From: an uncultured Collinsella sp.
GTDB lineage: Bacteria > Actinomycetota > Coriobacteriia > Coriobacteriales > Coriobacteriaceae
Direction of reading: 5' to 3'
Length of the DNA: 15,395 bases
NCBI GenBank assembly: GCA_902479205.1
Contig: CABSNX010000021.1
Span: forward strand, 1 to 15,395
Below the pieces are notes generated by a model. The model was not told the DNA's origin. It searched no databases and saw nothing but the letters and a program-made list of their open reading frames with translations. Of the stretch, positions 5,831-13,725 are shown piece after piece. How positions within the stretch are numbered: position 1 is the stretch's first letter; every line of letters begins with the position of its first letter. The translations under genes and the position numbers were made by a program.

Positions 5831-7468
5831 CTAGCGCTCGTAGATTACGTTACCTGCCAGGTAGGTGGCCTGAACCTTGGTGGCCTGGAGCTCTTGGGGG
5901 TCGATGGTGAGCGGGTTTTGGTCCAGGACTACCAGGTCGGCGTACTTGCCAGGCTCCAAGCTGCCGAGGTTTTGCTCGTCGCCCGCTGCATAGGCGCTGC
6001 CCAGGGTGTAGTTGCGCAGAGCCGTTGCTGCATCGATGCGCTCGCTCGGCAACCAGCCGCCCGCGGGCCAGTGGCTTTTGGGGTCCTGGCGAGTGATAGC
6101 CGTGTAGAGTACGTTCATGCTGGTAACGGGCGTGATAGGGCTGTCGGTACCGAAGGCTTGGCGAATGCCGCGCTGCTTATAGGTCGCAAACGGCCACATG
6201 ATGCGGCTGCGTTCCAGGCCCAGATCGCGCTCGGGTCCACCCGGGTCGAGTGTAATGTGGCAGGGCTGGCTCGAAGCAACCACGTTGAGCTTGCGCAGGC
6301 GGTCGATGTCCTCGGGCAGAAGGTTCTCCAGGTGCTCGAGCGTGTTATGGCCGTGCTGGGGCAGGCCGTACAGATCGGCCGCCTCCTCGAAGATATCCAG
6401 CGCGGCATGAATCGCACCGTCACCGATGACGTGGATGCGCACGGTGTGACCGCGCTCCGCGGCCGCCAGAACCAGTTTGCGCATGCGCTCAGCCGGGACC
6501 GTCAGACGGCCCTGGTCGCCCGGGAAGCGCGGATTGGTATAGGGCTCGGTGAGATAGGCCGTGTGTTCACTCGACACGCCATCGAAGAACTGCTTAAAAC
6601 CTGGCGCCGAAAGCAGCGCGTTGTTCGCGTAACGTACCTGGAGCTCTTCTAGACGCGACTGGTCATCCAGCAGCGTGGGGAACAGATGGGCACGGATGCC
6701 CAGCTTGCCGGTCGTCTGCAGCTTGTCGTAGACATCGTCGCGGATAAAATCACAGCCCGGCATGGGCATGAGCGACATATCGCAGATCGAGGTGATGCCC
6801 TGCTCGGCCATGCGCCTCATTTGATCGGCGTAAGCGCTTGCGATGCGATCTTCGCCCAGCCACTCAAGGCAGCGCGGCAACAGCTGCATGGCAGCCGCCT
6901 CATGCGCAATGCCCGTGAGCTCGCCGTTTGCGTCTTTGTCGTAGCTACCGCCCGCTGGCGGCTCGCTGTCGCGCGTGACGCCGAGTGCCTCGAGTGCGCG
7001 ACTGTTCAGCCACAGCGTATGCCCGTCGCCCGAATACATAACGCAGGGACGATCGGGGAATGCCGCATCGAGCGACGCCTTGGTAGGATGCTCGGGCGGG
7101 TCCCAACGGTAGTCGCGCCAGCCCTGCGTCACAACCCAAGCGTCGTCGGGCAGGTCCTGGGAAAACTCGAGCGCGTGTTGCACCAGCGCCGCCTCGGACG
7201 TGCCCATATCCATGAGCATGTACGGCGAGGAGCCGACCGAGGTATGGAAGAAGTGCAGATGAGCGTCATGGAAACCGGGGCAGACAAACTGCTCGCCGTA
7301 GTCGATAACCGACGTGGCGGCGGGAGCGGCGGCGATCACGTCATCGGGCTTGCCGACTGCGACGATACGGTCGCCTGCGATGACAATCGCCAGCTCGCGG
7401 GCGGTATCGATGCCGTCTTGCGCGGTAAAGACGTTCTTGGAGCGGATAATCCGATCGATATGTTGCAT
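5831..7468 (-). CDS. YtcJ-like metal-dependent amidohydrolase
   Basis: This is a roughly 545-residue amidohydrolase-superfamily enzyme of the YtcJ/LAF3 type. These are binuclear or mononuclear metal hydrolases with a TIM barrel and a small beta-sandwich made from both termini. Visible features are the early metal-binding motif GFHDAHLHF (H70 and H72), HVIGDGAIHAALD with its metal His, the TLEHLE motif, FGTDSPITP with the conserved barrel-end Asp, and the C-terminal sandwich piece GSLEPGKYADLVVLDQNPL. There is no signal peptide, so it is cytoplasmic. The substrate is not predictable. It is divergent from an M20 amidase gene and could share regulation with it. I chose the ATG at 7468 because GGGG lies seven bases upstream; ATGs at 7474 and 7480 are in frame. 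The open frame beyond, up to 8902, is antisense to the M20 gene and is not real. Confidence 0.9.
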   Translation of the reverse strand: MQHIDRIIRSKNVFTAQDGIDTARELAIVIAGDRIVAVGKPDDVIAAAPAATSVIDYGEQFVCPGFHDAHLHFFHTSVGSSPYMLMDMGTSEAALVQHALEFSQDLPDDAWVVTQGWRDYRWDPPEHPTKASLDAAFPDRPCVMYSGDGHTLWLNSRALEALGVTRDSEPPAGGSYDKDANGELTGIAHEAAAMQLLPRCLEWLGEDRIASAYADQMRRMAEQGITSICDMSLMPMPGCDFIRDDVYDKLQTTGKLGIRAHLFPTLLDDQSRLEELQVRYANNALLSAPGFKQFFDGVSSEHTAYLTEPYTNPRFPGDQGRLTVPAERMRKLVLAAAERGHTVRIHVIGDGAIHAALDIFEEAADLYGLPQHGHNTLEHLENLLPEDIDRLRKLNVVASSQPCHITLDPGGPERDLGLERSRIMWPFATYKQRGIRQAFGTDSPITPVTSMNVLYTAITRQDPKSHWPAGGWLPSERIDAATALRNYTLGSAYAAGDEQNLGSLEPGKYADLVVLDQNPLTIDPQELQATKVQATYLAGNVIYER

Positions 7469-7555
7469 GGGCATCCCCATCTCTGGCAGGAAATTCAACA
7501 CCCCCGAGTGTACTCCCCCGCCCTTGCAACAAAACCCCAAGCGGCAAACGGCAAC

Positions 7556-7585
7556 TTTACCAGCCCTAGCGGCAGGTGGCATACT
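7556..7585 (+). promoter_or_regulatory. Weak candidate promoter for the M20 amidase gene
   Basis: In the 168-base divergent spacer, TTTACC and CATACT are separated by 18 bases on the plus strand. Each hexamer matches consensus at four of six positions. No convincing counterpart for the minus-strand amidohydrolase was found. Confidence 0.3.
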
Positions 7586-7636
7586 GGAGAGAGCCTGTAC
7601 GATTTTGCGATCAACCCAGCAAGGAGCAAATCGACC

Positions 7637-9100
7637 ATGACGAAGACCAAGGCACAGCAGATTATGGCGGCAACCGCGGTTCGCGCGGCAGACGACGTCA
7701 CCGCGGCCATCCGAGATATCGCCGCCGAGTTTGAGCCCTACATCATCAAGCAGCGCCGGCACTTCCATAAGCATCCGGAGCTGAGCCTTGCCGAGGAGCG
7801 CACAACCTCCGACATCGCCAACCAGCTCGACGCCATGAATATCCCCTATGAGCGCCCCCTCAAGACGGGCCTGGTGGCGACCCTTCGCGGCACCGCACCC
7901 GACGCCTATCGCGAGGACGGCACGCCGCGCCGCCGCATCCTGCTGCGTGCCGATATCGACGCCCTGCCCGTCACCGAGCAGACCGGCGAGGAATTCGCCA
8001 GCGTCAACGAGGGCTGCATGCATGCCTGCGGCCACGACTGCCACATCGCCATGATGCTCGGCACGCTGCAAATCCTGCGCCATATGACCGACGACATCCA
8101 CGGCGAGGTCCGCATCGTCTTCCAGCCCAGTGAGGAAAACGGCCAGGGCGCCAAACTCATGATCGGCGCGGGCGTGCTCGACGGCGTCGATGGTGCCTAC
8201 GCCGCGCACATCTGGAGTGAGGTCGACGCCGGCACCGTAAGCTGCGAGCCCGGTCCGCGCATGGCCAATACCGACTGGTTCCGCATCGATGTCCGCGGCA
8301 CCTCGTGCCACGGCGCCATGCCCCAGCGCGGCCACGACGCCGTCATGGTTGCCGCCGAGATCGTCAATGCCCTGCAGACCATCGTCTCGCGCGAAATCAG
8401 CCCCTACGAGCCGGCCGTCATCACCGTCGGCGAGCTGCATGGCGGCACCGCGCGCAACGTTATCGCCGGCACGGCCTACCTCGCCGGCACGGTGCGCACC
8501 TACGGCGATTCGACCCACGAGGAAATGCCGGAGCTTATGCGCCGCATCGTGGAGCATACCGCGGCCGCCTTGGGCGCCGAGGCAGAGCTCACCGACTACA
8601 CCATCGCCAACTACAAGGTCGAAAACGAAGTCGCCTCGAGCGAGCGCTGCCGTCAGGCTGTAATCAAATGCCTGGGTCCCACCGGTCAAGGCCATTACCG
8701 CGGCACGCTTTCGGGCGAGGATTTTTCGGAGTACCTGCGCCGCGTACCGGGCGTGCTCGCCTTTGTAGGTACGCGCAACCCCAAGATTGGCGCCACGTAC
8801 GCCCAGCATTCCTGCTTTTACAAGATTGACGAGACCGTGCTGGCAAAGGGCTCCATGGTGGCCGCCCAGTATGCTATCGACTTTTTGGCCGAGCCCACGC
8901 AAGAGGAACTCGACGGCCCCGCGATTACCGCGGTCGCCGAAACCAACCCCGATCTGGCCGCCAAGTTACGCTCTGCCAAGGCGACGACCGCCGAGGCACG
9001 TGACGCCATCCATGATGCCCGAACGGCTCGCCATGCCGCGATCAAGGGCATCCACGACGCACGCGCTGCTGCACGCCGCGAGGAGAAGCACAACGAGTAG
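7637..9100 (+). CDS. M20 family metallo-amidase/peptidase (amidohydrolase, hippurate/IAA-amino-acid hydrolase type)
   Basis: This 487-residue cytoplasmic metal hydrolase is of the M20D type, which cleaves N-acyl amino acids and related amides. Metal ligand motifs are HACGHD (C131, H133), PSEENGQG (E166-E167), AAHIW (H191) and, near the C-terminus, QHSCFYKID (H391). The lid-domain motif SCHGAMPQRGHDA starts at 223, and SGEDFS is at 359-364. The catalytic core ends by about residue 417. The last 70 residues are an Ala/Arg/Glu-rich, probably helical extension with repeated IHDAR units (458-462 and 472-476), longer than usual for the family. The start at 7637 has AAGGAG ten bases upstream; the frame is open further upstream, but that part is antisense to the divergent gene. 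It is the only plus-strand gene here. The exact substrate is unknown. Confidence 0.93.
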   Translation: MTKTKAQQIMAATAVRAADDVTAAIRDIAAEFEPYIIKQRRHFHKHPELSLAEERTTSDIANQLDAMNIPYERPLKTGLVATLRGTAPDAYREDGTPRRRILLRADIDALPVTEQTGEEFASVNEGCMHACGHDCHIAMMLGTLQILRHMTDDIHGEVRIVFQPSEENGQGAKLMIGAGVLDGVDGAYAAHIWSEVDAGTVSCEPGPRMANTDWFRIDVRGTSCHGAMPQRGHDAVMVAAEIVNALQTIVSREISPYEPAVITVGELHGGTARNVIAGTAYLAGTVRTYGDSTHEEMPELMRRIVEHTAAALGAEAELTDYTIANYKVENEVASSERCRQAVIKCLGPTGQGHYRGTLSGEDFSEYLRRVPGVLAFVGTRNPKIGATYAQHSCFYKIDETVLAKGSMVAAQYAIDFLAEPTQEELDGPAITAVAETNPDLAAKLRSAKATTAEARDAIHDARTARHAAIKGIHDARAAARREEKHNE

Positions 9101-9136
9101 TCGTCACACCCATCCATAACAGCCTGGCTAAAGCAG

Positions 9137-9172
9137 AGCGGGGGCGGACGTATCGAAACGTCCGCCCCCGCT
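9137..9172. terminator. Shared hairpin between convergent genes
   Basis: AGCGGGGGCGGACGT (9137-9151) and its perfect complement (9158-9172) form a 15-bp GC-rich stem with a six-base loop. It lies between the ends of the plus-strand M20 gene and the minus-strand DUF2752 gene. T-tracts are weak on both sides, but the position suits a bidirectional terminator. Confidence 0.75.
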
Positions 9173-9205
9173 TATGTGTCGACCGCTTTTCTAGCGCGTC
9201 CTCCG

Positions 9206-9682
9206 TCACGACAGAAAAGAGCGAAGGATGGTGAGCCAGCGTGGGGGTTCGAGGTGGATGATGTCGTCGGGGACTCCGGCGGGTGCATGGCCGCCAAAGA
9301 GTAGGCCGGCATCTACCGGATTGATGAGGCGCAGGATCCATACGGCGATGACCAGCATGCACAACACGGTGACTGCAATGTCGACACCACGCTTTAGCTT
9401 GCTCGATGCTACCTCCTCGCGCACGAACGCGAGCACAAACGCAATCGGCACCACCCAAAACAGCGGATGGTAGGCAAAGGCCGCCGCAAAATCGAGGCGC
9501 AGCGCCGCCAGCCACGCCCTCATCATGCCGCATCCCGGACAAGGAGCGCCCGTCATCATTCGAAAAATGCAGCCGATATCGAGCAGGTAGAGCGCGAGCC
9601 AGGCGACAAAGAGCGCGCCGGTGCAAAAAAGGGCGCGGCGAAGGAGCTCTGCCGTGCCCCTATGTCCCTGGGAGCTGTTCAC
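9206..9682 (-). CDS. DUF2752 family membrane protein
   Basis: This is a small membrane protein of about 158 residues and unknown function. The hallmark is APCPGCGMMRAWLAALRLDF followed by AFAYHPLFW, the DUF2752 signature (CPGCGxxRA, then an AxxxHP block). Three hydrophobic helices are visible: one before the CPGCG motif, one at HPLFWVVPIAFVLAFV and one at VTVLCMLVIAVWILRLI. I prefer the GTG start at 9682, preceded by AAGGGCGG and just after the upstream gene's stop. An ATG at 9742 would overlap that gene by 47 bases and add a non-conserved N-terminus. The position next to zinc-ribbon membrane genes suggests a shared operon, but no function can be assigned. Confidence 0.8.
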   Translation of the reverse strand: MNSSQGHRGTAELLRRALFCTGALFVAWLALYLLDIGCIFRMMTGAPCPGCGMMRAWLAALRLDFAAAFAYHPLFWVVPIAFVLAFVREEVASSKLKRGVDIAVTVLCMLVIAVWILRLINPVDAGLLFGGHAPAGVPDDIIHLEPPRWLTILRSFLS

Positions 9683-9695
9683 GCCGCCCTTATTG

Positions 9696-10322
9696 TTAGG
9701 CACGAGCGCCAAGGCGAGTGTTGTAAGCCGTTGCCATGGCATTGGTATTATTGATGATGATGTTCATAGCGAAGATGGGACCAAGGCCGCACAGGAGCGC
9801 ACCGAAGATCTGCCACAGAAGAACGGTGGTGCCGTTTTCCTGGAACACCAGGCCGTAGCGAGGAGCGTTGGCCTGCAGGCGGTTGCCAATCTTGTAATAC
9901 CAGTAGTACGCGTAGAAGCCGCAGGTCACAAACGATAGAAGGATGAATTCCGCCAGACCCGGCGTGTAATCGCCGTCATCCTGACACAACGTATTGACGT
10001 CGCGTGCCAAGCAATACAGGAAGTAGAACGAATAGATACTGCAGGTCACAAGAGAGAGCAGCAGCCAGCCGATCAGGCTGCGGTCAGCCTTAATGGGGCC
10101 ATAGCCCATCGGAGCGGATGCGGACTGTTGGGCGTATTGACCGGTGTACTGCTGCTGGCCGGTGTACTGCTGCTGAGGCTGGGGCGCGGGCTGAATAGCC
10201 TGGGCCGGAGCGGGCTGGGGCTGCGGGGCCGCAGCGGCAGAAGCGGCACCAACGGCGGATCCGCAAACAGGGCAGAATTTGGCATCATCCGAAATGGGAG
10301 AACCACAAGTGGGACAGAATAT
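9696..10322 (-). CDS. Zinc-ribbon, DUF4234-like membrane protein with apparent ATA start
   Basis: The 208-residue frame begins at an ATA codon (10322-10320). It encodes FCPTCG at 2-7 and KFCPVCG at 15-21, a two-knuckle zinc ribbon. A Gln/Pro/Ala-rich linker (33-70) follows, then a membrane domain with hydrophobic stretches near 84-103, 125-142 and 168-190, resembling DUF4234. A TAG stop lies eight codons upstream of the ATA. There is no ATG, GTG or TTG in frame before M72 (10109), so standard gene callers would drop the zinc ribbon. Strong AAAAGGAG lies seven bases before the ATA, and the next gene upstream starts MFC-x-x-CG at the same place. I therefore read ATA as the real start or as a mutated or mis-sequenced ATG. 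It ends 14 bases before the DUF2752 gene starts. Confidence 0.75.
   Translation of the reverse strand: MFCPTCGSPISDDAKFCPVCGSAVGAASAAAAPQPQPAPAQAIQPAPQPQQQYTGQQQYTGQYAQQSASAPMGYGPIKADRSLIGWLLLSLVTCSIYSFYFLYCLARDVNTLCQDDGDYTPGLAEFILLSFVTCGFYAYYWYYKIGNRLQANAPRYGLVFQENGTTVLLWQIFGALLCGLGPIFAMNIIINNTNAMATAYNTRLGARA
10141..10176 (-). repeat. Two-copy 18-bp tandem repeat inside the zinc-ribbon gene
   Basis: CCGGTGTACTGCTGCTGG is followed directly by a copy differing at only its last base. The pair encodes two QQQYTG units in the protein's linker. It is in frame, so copy-number changes would only alter linker length. Confidence 0.85.
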
Positions 10323-10339
10323 AAGCTTCTCCTTTTCCT

Positions 10340-10356
10340 AAGGCGTCGCACGCCTT
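10340..10356 (-). other. Small hairpin upstream of the zinc-ribbon gene's ribosome-binding site
   Basis: AAGGCG and CGCCTT form a 6-bp stem with a five-base loop, ending about four bases before AAAAGGAG. No T-tract follows, so it is probably a leader structure. I found no clear promoter in 10357-10472. Confidence 0.3.
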
Positions 10357-10472
10357 CAAACCTTACACGTCTATGTTCTCAAAAATAGCCGCGACGTTGT
10401 TGCTCCATTGACCAATTTCCGAGAAATTTTGCTACAACCGTTTTCCCAGGCATTTTCTTGCTTCCGCAGTAG

Positions 10473-10508
10473 AAAAAGGCACCCCGGGCTCAGTTGCCCA
10501 GGGCGCCT
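10473..10508 (-). terminator. Rho-independent terminator of the zinc-ribbon/DUF4013-like gene
   Basis: On the minus strand AGGCGCCCTGGGC pairs with GCCCGGGGTGCCT (two G-U pairs, six-base loop), followed by TTTTTCT. It starts seven bases after the stop codon. Confidence 0.85.
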
Positions 10509-10515
10509 CGACCGA

Positions 10516-11781
10516 CTATTCGGTTTGATTGTTTTCGGCAGCAGGATTATCGCCCGGCTCATCCGCCGGCGTGGCAACGGCATTCCAATCGGGTTCCGCA
10601 GGCGTCGCCTCGGGTGCCGGAGCAGGTGCAGGCGCGGGTGCCGGGGCAGGTGCAGCACCAGTGGCTGCCGTGGGATTGAATCCCGCAGGAGCAGGCTTCT
10701 TCTCACCCGGAAGCACAAAAGTCAGGACGTCGTCCTTGTCCTCATCGGCCCACTCGCTTGCATAGCGTGCGGCCCAATAGCCAACGGCACGGTGCTTGAG
10801 CATCTTGCCAAAGACCGTAAGAAATACGGTGACAAAAGCGACCAGCACCAGGAACAGCACGAGTGTGATGCCACCGCCGGCAACAATCGCCTCAATACCC
10901 GTAGGACGATAGTAGTAGCTATGCATACCGACAGAGGCAACGGCGCCAAAGACGACCGTCAAGATCCATGTGACAACGTTGGCGACCAGGCCCGTCAAAA
11001 ACTCGGGAAGGAACGAAGCGCAGAACAGCTTGGTCTTATTGTTCTTAAAGGCTGCCCAAACCTTATCGAGCGAAAACGCGCTCTCGACGCGACCGGTCAC
11101 CGCAAAGTGCATCACGGCAATGTCGGCGAACATCTTAAAGAAGACCCCCAGGACCGCCGTGGCAATCATAGCCAGGACAAGCAGGCCAAGCGAGCCAAAC
11201 AGCGCAGCCTCGAGCGCATAAGAGCCGTAATAAGAATACGAGCCCGCGGCGCCAATTACCACGCTCTCCACCAGCGAAAGCACTACACCGATAACGGGAA
11301 TGGCAGCGATAACCTCGAGCACGACCGAAATAACGCTCGAAAAGACTCCAAGGCCAAACGATGTGGAACGCATCAACGGACGATCCATACCGTCATCAAT
11401 CTTAAGCGACAGATCGCGACCCCACTCGATGCCAAAGCCCGAACCGCACACGCTCGCCACGTAAGCGGCCAAAAAGCCGATAGCGGCTACAATACCGCCG
11501 ATAACGGGAATAAACAGCACGAGCACCGACACGACACAGATAAGCGCCGGCAAAAAGGCAATCTGGCACACGCGCTGCAGCACGCCCGGAGTCTTGGTCA
11601 TATCCTCAAACGCCTGAGCCGTGCAGCCTTTGGGTACGTTCATGGCAGGTTGAGGGACAAACTGCTGAGGCTGAGGCTGACCCTGAGGGGCGGAAGCTGC
11701 AGCACCAGCATTAGGAGCACCGCACACGCCGCAGAACTTGTCGTTATCGCCCATAGGAGCGCCACACTGCGAACAGAACAT
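10516..11781 (-). CDS. Zinc-ribbon multi-pass membrane protein, DUF4013-like
   Basis: This 421-residue protein of unknown function starts MFCSQCGAPMGDNDKFCGVCG, a four-Cys zinc ribbon at residues 3-20. A Gln/Pro-rich linker follows to about 50. A membrane domain runs from about 72 to 325 with roughly six hydrophobic segments, several with PVIGG/PVIGV-like turns. The tail is cytoplasm-like, with an Ala-Pro run at 377-390 and an acidic end. The pattern GRDLSLKIDDGMDRPL (121-136) and the later AVTGRVESAF block resemble DUF4013 proteins, but that call is from memory. The start at 11781 has AAGGG at a normal distance; the ATG at 11790 sits right on that site. It shares the zinc-ribbon N-terminus with the gene downstream (stop 9696) but ends in its own terminator. 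Confidence 0.8.
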   Translation of the reverse strand: MFCSQCGAPMGDNDKFCGVCGAPNAGAAASAPQGQPQPQQFVPQPAMNVPKGCTAQAFEDMTKTPGVLQRVCQIAFLPALICVVSVLVLFIPVIGGIVAAIGFLAAYVASVCGSGFGIEWGRDLSLKIDDGMDRPLMRSTSFGLGVFSSVISVVLEVIAAIPVIGVVLSLVESVVIGAAGSYSYYGSYALEAALFGSLGLLVLAMIATAVLGVFFKMFADIAVMHFAVTGRVESAFSLDKVWAAFKNNKTKLFCASFLPEFLTGLVANVVTWILTVVFGAVASVGMHSYYYRPTGIEAIVAGGGITLVLFLVLVAFVTVFLTVFGKMLKHRAVGYWAARYASEWADEDKDDVLTFVLPGEKKPAPAGFNPTAATGAAPAPAPAPAPAPAPEATPAEPDWNAVATPADEPGDNPAAENNQTE

Positions 11782-11931
11782 CGAAATCATCCCTTCGTAT
11801 CTAGAGCGAATCACCTGGATCGCAAACGATGTCTTGGTCATCATTATCACCCAAGGTGAGGACAAATACTCTTAGATGACGTATTTGCAACGCGCGAGGC
11901 GCTTTTCGATTGTTTGATGAGTGTGTCCGCG

Positions 11932-12954
11932 CTAGTTCGTGCCGCGGAAACCCTTGCCGACGATCTCGGAGCTGTCGACAATCGTGATAAAGGCACCCGG
12001 ATCGACCTCGCGCGCATAGCGGCGCAGTTGCACGGCCTCGCGACGGCTCAGCACGCTCATGATCACCGTCACGCACTTGCCCGAGAAGGCACCGTAGCCG
12101 CGACTAATGGTCGCCGTACGGTTGAGATGCTTGACGATAAACTCCTCGACCTTAAGGGGCTCGGAACAAATGATCGTGCAGACCTTACGAAGATGAATGC
12201 TCTCGATGGCCTTGTCGACCACAAGCGTCTTGGCAAACAGGCCGAGCACGCAATACAGACCGATACGCGGACCATACAAAAAGGCCGCGATGGTCACGAT
12301 GCCGATATCGACCAGCAACAGCGCGCGGCCAATCTCGAGTGTGGTACGGCGTTTGAGGATCATAGCGAGGATGTCCGTGCCGCCCGTCGAGGCGCCGATA
12401 TCAAAGACGATGGCGCTGCCGAGCGCCGGCAGAATCACGGCAAAGCACAGGTCGAGCCACATATCGCCCGTCATCGAGACACTGGTCGGGATAAAGAGCT
12501 CGAAAAGCGAAACATAGGCGGACAGCGCAAACGAGGCGAAGACGCTCCACAGGATTGCCTTGCGCTCCAAAAAGATAAAGCCCAAGACGACGAGAACCGC
12601 GTTGATAATCCACATAAAAACGCCGACGGGCAGGGTCGGGAACAGCGTGGACAGAATGACCGACACGCCCGAGGTGCCGCCAAAAGCAAAGTGATTAGGG
12701 GTTTTAAACGCAACGATGGCGAAGGCCGTAAGAATCAGGCCCAGATTGAGCTCGGCAAAAAAGCGCGGGAAGCCCGGCTCCTGGCTGCGCTTTTGACCGA
12801 CACGCTCGCCGCGCTCGATATCGGTGCGATCAACCACGCGCTCCATCGGCACCACGGGAGGACGATGCACCTCCTCGGCAGCTCGCGATGCCGCCTCTGC
12901 CGCGGCAGCCTCAATCGCCCATGCCTGGCTTTCTGTTTCGTGCTCGTCAGCCAT
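11932..12954 (-). CDS. YitT family membrane protein (DUF161 plus DUF2179)
   Basis: This 340-residue member of the YitT family has no established transport substrate. An unusual Ala/Glu/Arg-rich soluble N-terminus of about 65 residues comes first. The membrane domain follows (about 68-245) with the conserved FGGTSG (91-96) and GASTGGTD (187-194) motifs. The C-terminal soluble DUF2179 domain (about 258-336) carries RGYGAFSG (285-292) and GAFITIVDSSEIVGKGF near the end, both typical. The usual length is about 290, so the extra length is at the N-terminus. The start at 12954 follows GAGGGG about nine bases upstream. The gene stands alone. Downstream, 11782-11931 holds only the next gene's leader and no clear terminator. 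Confidence 0.93.
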   Translation of the reverse strand: MADEHETESQAWAIEAAAAEAASRAAEEVHRPPVVPMERVVDRTDIERGERVGQKRSQEPGFPRFFAELNLGLILTAFAIVAFKTPNHFAFGGTSGVSVILSTLFPTLPVGVFMWIINAVLVVLGFIFLERKAILWSVFASFALSAYVSLFELFIPTSVSMTGDMWLDLCFAVILPALGSAIVFDIGASTGGTDILAMILKRRTTLEIGRALLLVDIGIVTIAAFLYGPRIGLYCVLGLFAKTLVVDKAIESIHLRKVCTIICSEPLKVEEFIVKHLNRTATISRGYGAFSGKCVTVIMSVLSRREAVQLRRYAREVDPGAFITIVDSSEIVGKGFRGTN

Positions 12955-12997
12955 TACGGCAACCCCTCGTTAACAATTTGGAAACAATGCGCCCATT

Positions 12998-13025
12998 AGG
13001 GTAACGCGGAACACGACGATTGCAA
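12998..13025 (-). promoter_or_regulatory. Candidate promoter of the YitT gene
   Basis: TTGCAA (13025-13020) and TACCCT (13003-12998) are separated by 16 bases on the minus strand, about 44 bases upstream of the start codon. The -10 fits the loose TAnnnT pattern seen in GC-rich actinobacteria. Confidence 0.4.
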
Positions 13026-13070
13026 CCCCTAGTTAGACGAGCGGTATGCCTACATCGGGGACATACAAAT

Positions 13071-13108
13071 AACGGCCGGCCGCACATACATCCGTGCGAC
13101 CGGCCGTT
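13071..13108 (-). terminator. Terminator of the AmaP-DUF2273-Asp23 operon
   Basis: AACGGCCGGTCGCAC pairs with GTGCGGCCGGCCGTT on the minus strand (15 bp with one G-U pair, eight-base loop). It is followed by ATTTGTATG, a modest T-rich tail. It lies 51 bases beyond the asp23 stop. Confidence 0.8.
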
Positions 13109-13159
13109 TGACGTTTTCGCAGATAAAACCTGCCAAAATAAACATCCCTTTTTGGTAGG

Positions 13160-13681
13160 TTACTCGTGCTGGTTGGTGCGGTGCTCGTACTCCTCGGGGG
13201 TGATGACATCCTCGATGCGCAGGTTGACGCCTGCCACCTCAAGGCCGGTCATCGCAGCCAGACGCTCGGTCACGCGCGCCTTAACGTCGTCGAAAATCGC
13301 GGGCGCATAGGCGCCGTACTCGATAATGACGGAAATGTTAACGACCACGCGGTTGTCATCGGTGACCTCGACTGTCACGCCCTTGGTCAGATTCTCGACA
13401 CCGAACTGCTCCTGCACAAAGTGCATGAGGTTGCCCTTCATGCCCAGGACGTGCGGTACCTCGCGGGTGGCCATGGCGACGATCTTCTCGATCACACCGT
13501 TGGAATAGGTCAGCGAGTCCTCGGACTCGTCCGCTTCCCCATCATCCTCATCCGCATCGTCGGCGGGTTCGGCCTCGACGAGCGCCTCGTCCTCGAGCGT
13601 TACGTCCTCGGCCTCGGCGGTGACGGTCTCGTCTACCTCGAGCTCGGGCTCGGCCACATCGACCTTCGTGTTAAAAGCCAT
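13160..13681 (-). CDS. Asp23/Gls24 family envelope stress protein
   Basis: This is a 173-residue soluble protein of the alkaline-shock Asp23 family, which in gram-positive bacteria is held at the membrane by AmaP and relates to envelope homeostasis. Residues 9-56 are a very acidic, low-complexity leader rich in Glu, Asp and Ala. The Asp23 domain follows from about 58 (LTYSNGVIEKIVAMATREVPHV) to 163. It includes VVVNISVIIEYGAYAPAIFDDVKARV and GLEVAGVNLRIEDV. The acidic leader is longer than in typical family members. AAGGAGG six bases before the ATG at 13681 fixes the start. It is the last gene of the AmaP-DUF2273-Asp23 operon, 44 bases after DUF2273. A specific gene name (asp23 or amaP-partner) is not certain. 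Confidence 0.92.
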   Translation of the reverse strand: MAFNTKVDVAEPELEVDETVTAEAEDVTLEDEALVEAEPADDADEDDGEADESEDSLTYSNGVIEKIVAMATREVPHVLGMKGNLMHFVQEQFGVENLTKGVTVEVTDDNRVVVNISVIIEYGAYAPAIFDDVKARVTERLAAMTGLEVAGVNLRIEDVITPEEYEHRTNQHE

Positions 13682-13725
13682 GGTTCCTCCTTATGCCCAC
13701 CGCACACGCGGCGGTCGAATACATG

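Noticed and set aside
7481..8902. Extension of the amidohydrolase frame to 1023 residues
   Set aside because: The added part is antisense to the M20 gene and low in complexity. The amidohydrolase fold is complete from 7468.
10408..12999. Long plus-strand open frames at 10408-11859 and 11914-12999
   Set aside because: They oppose well-supported minus-strand membrane-protein genes, are rich in Arg/His/Asn and have no recognisable domain.
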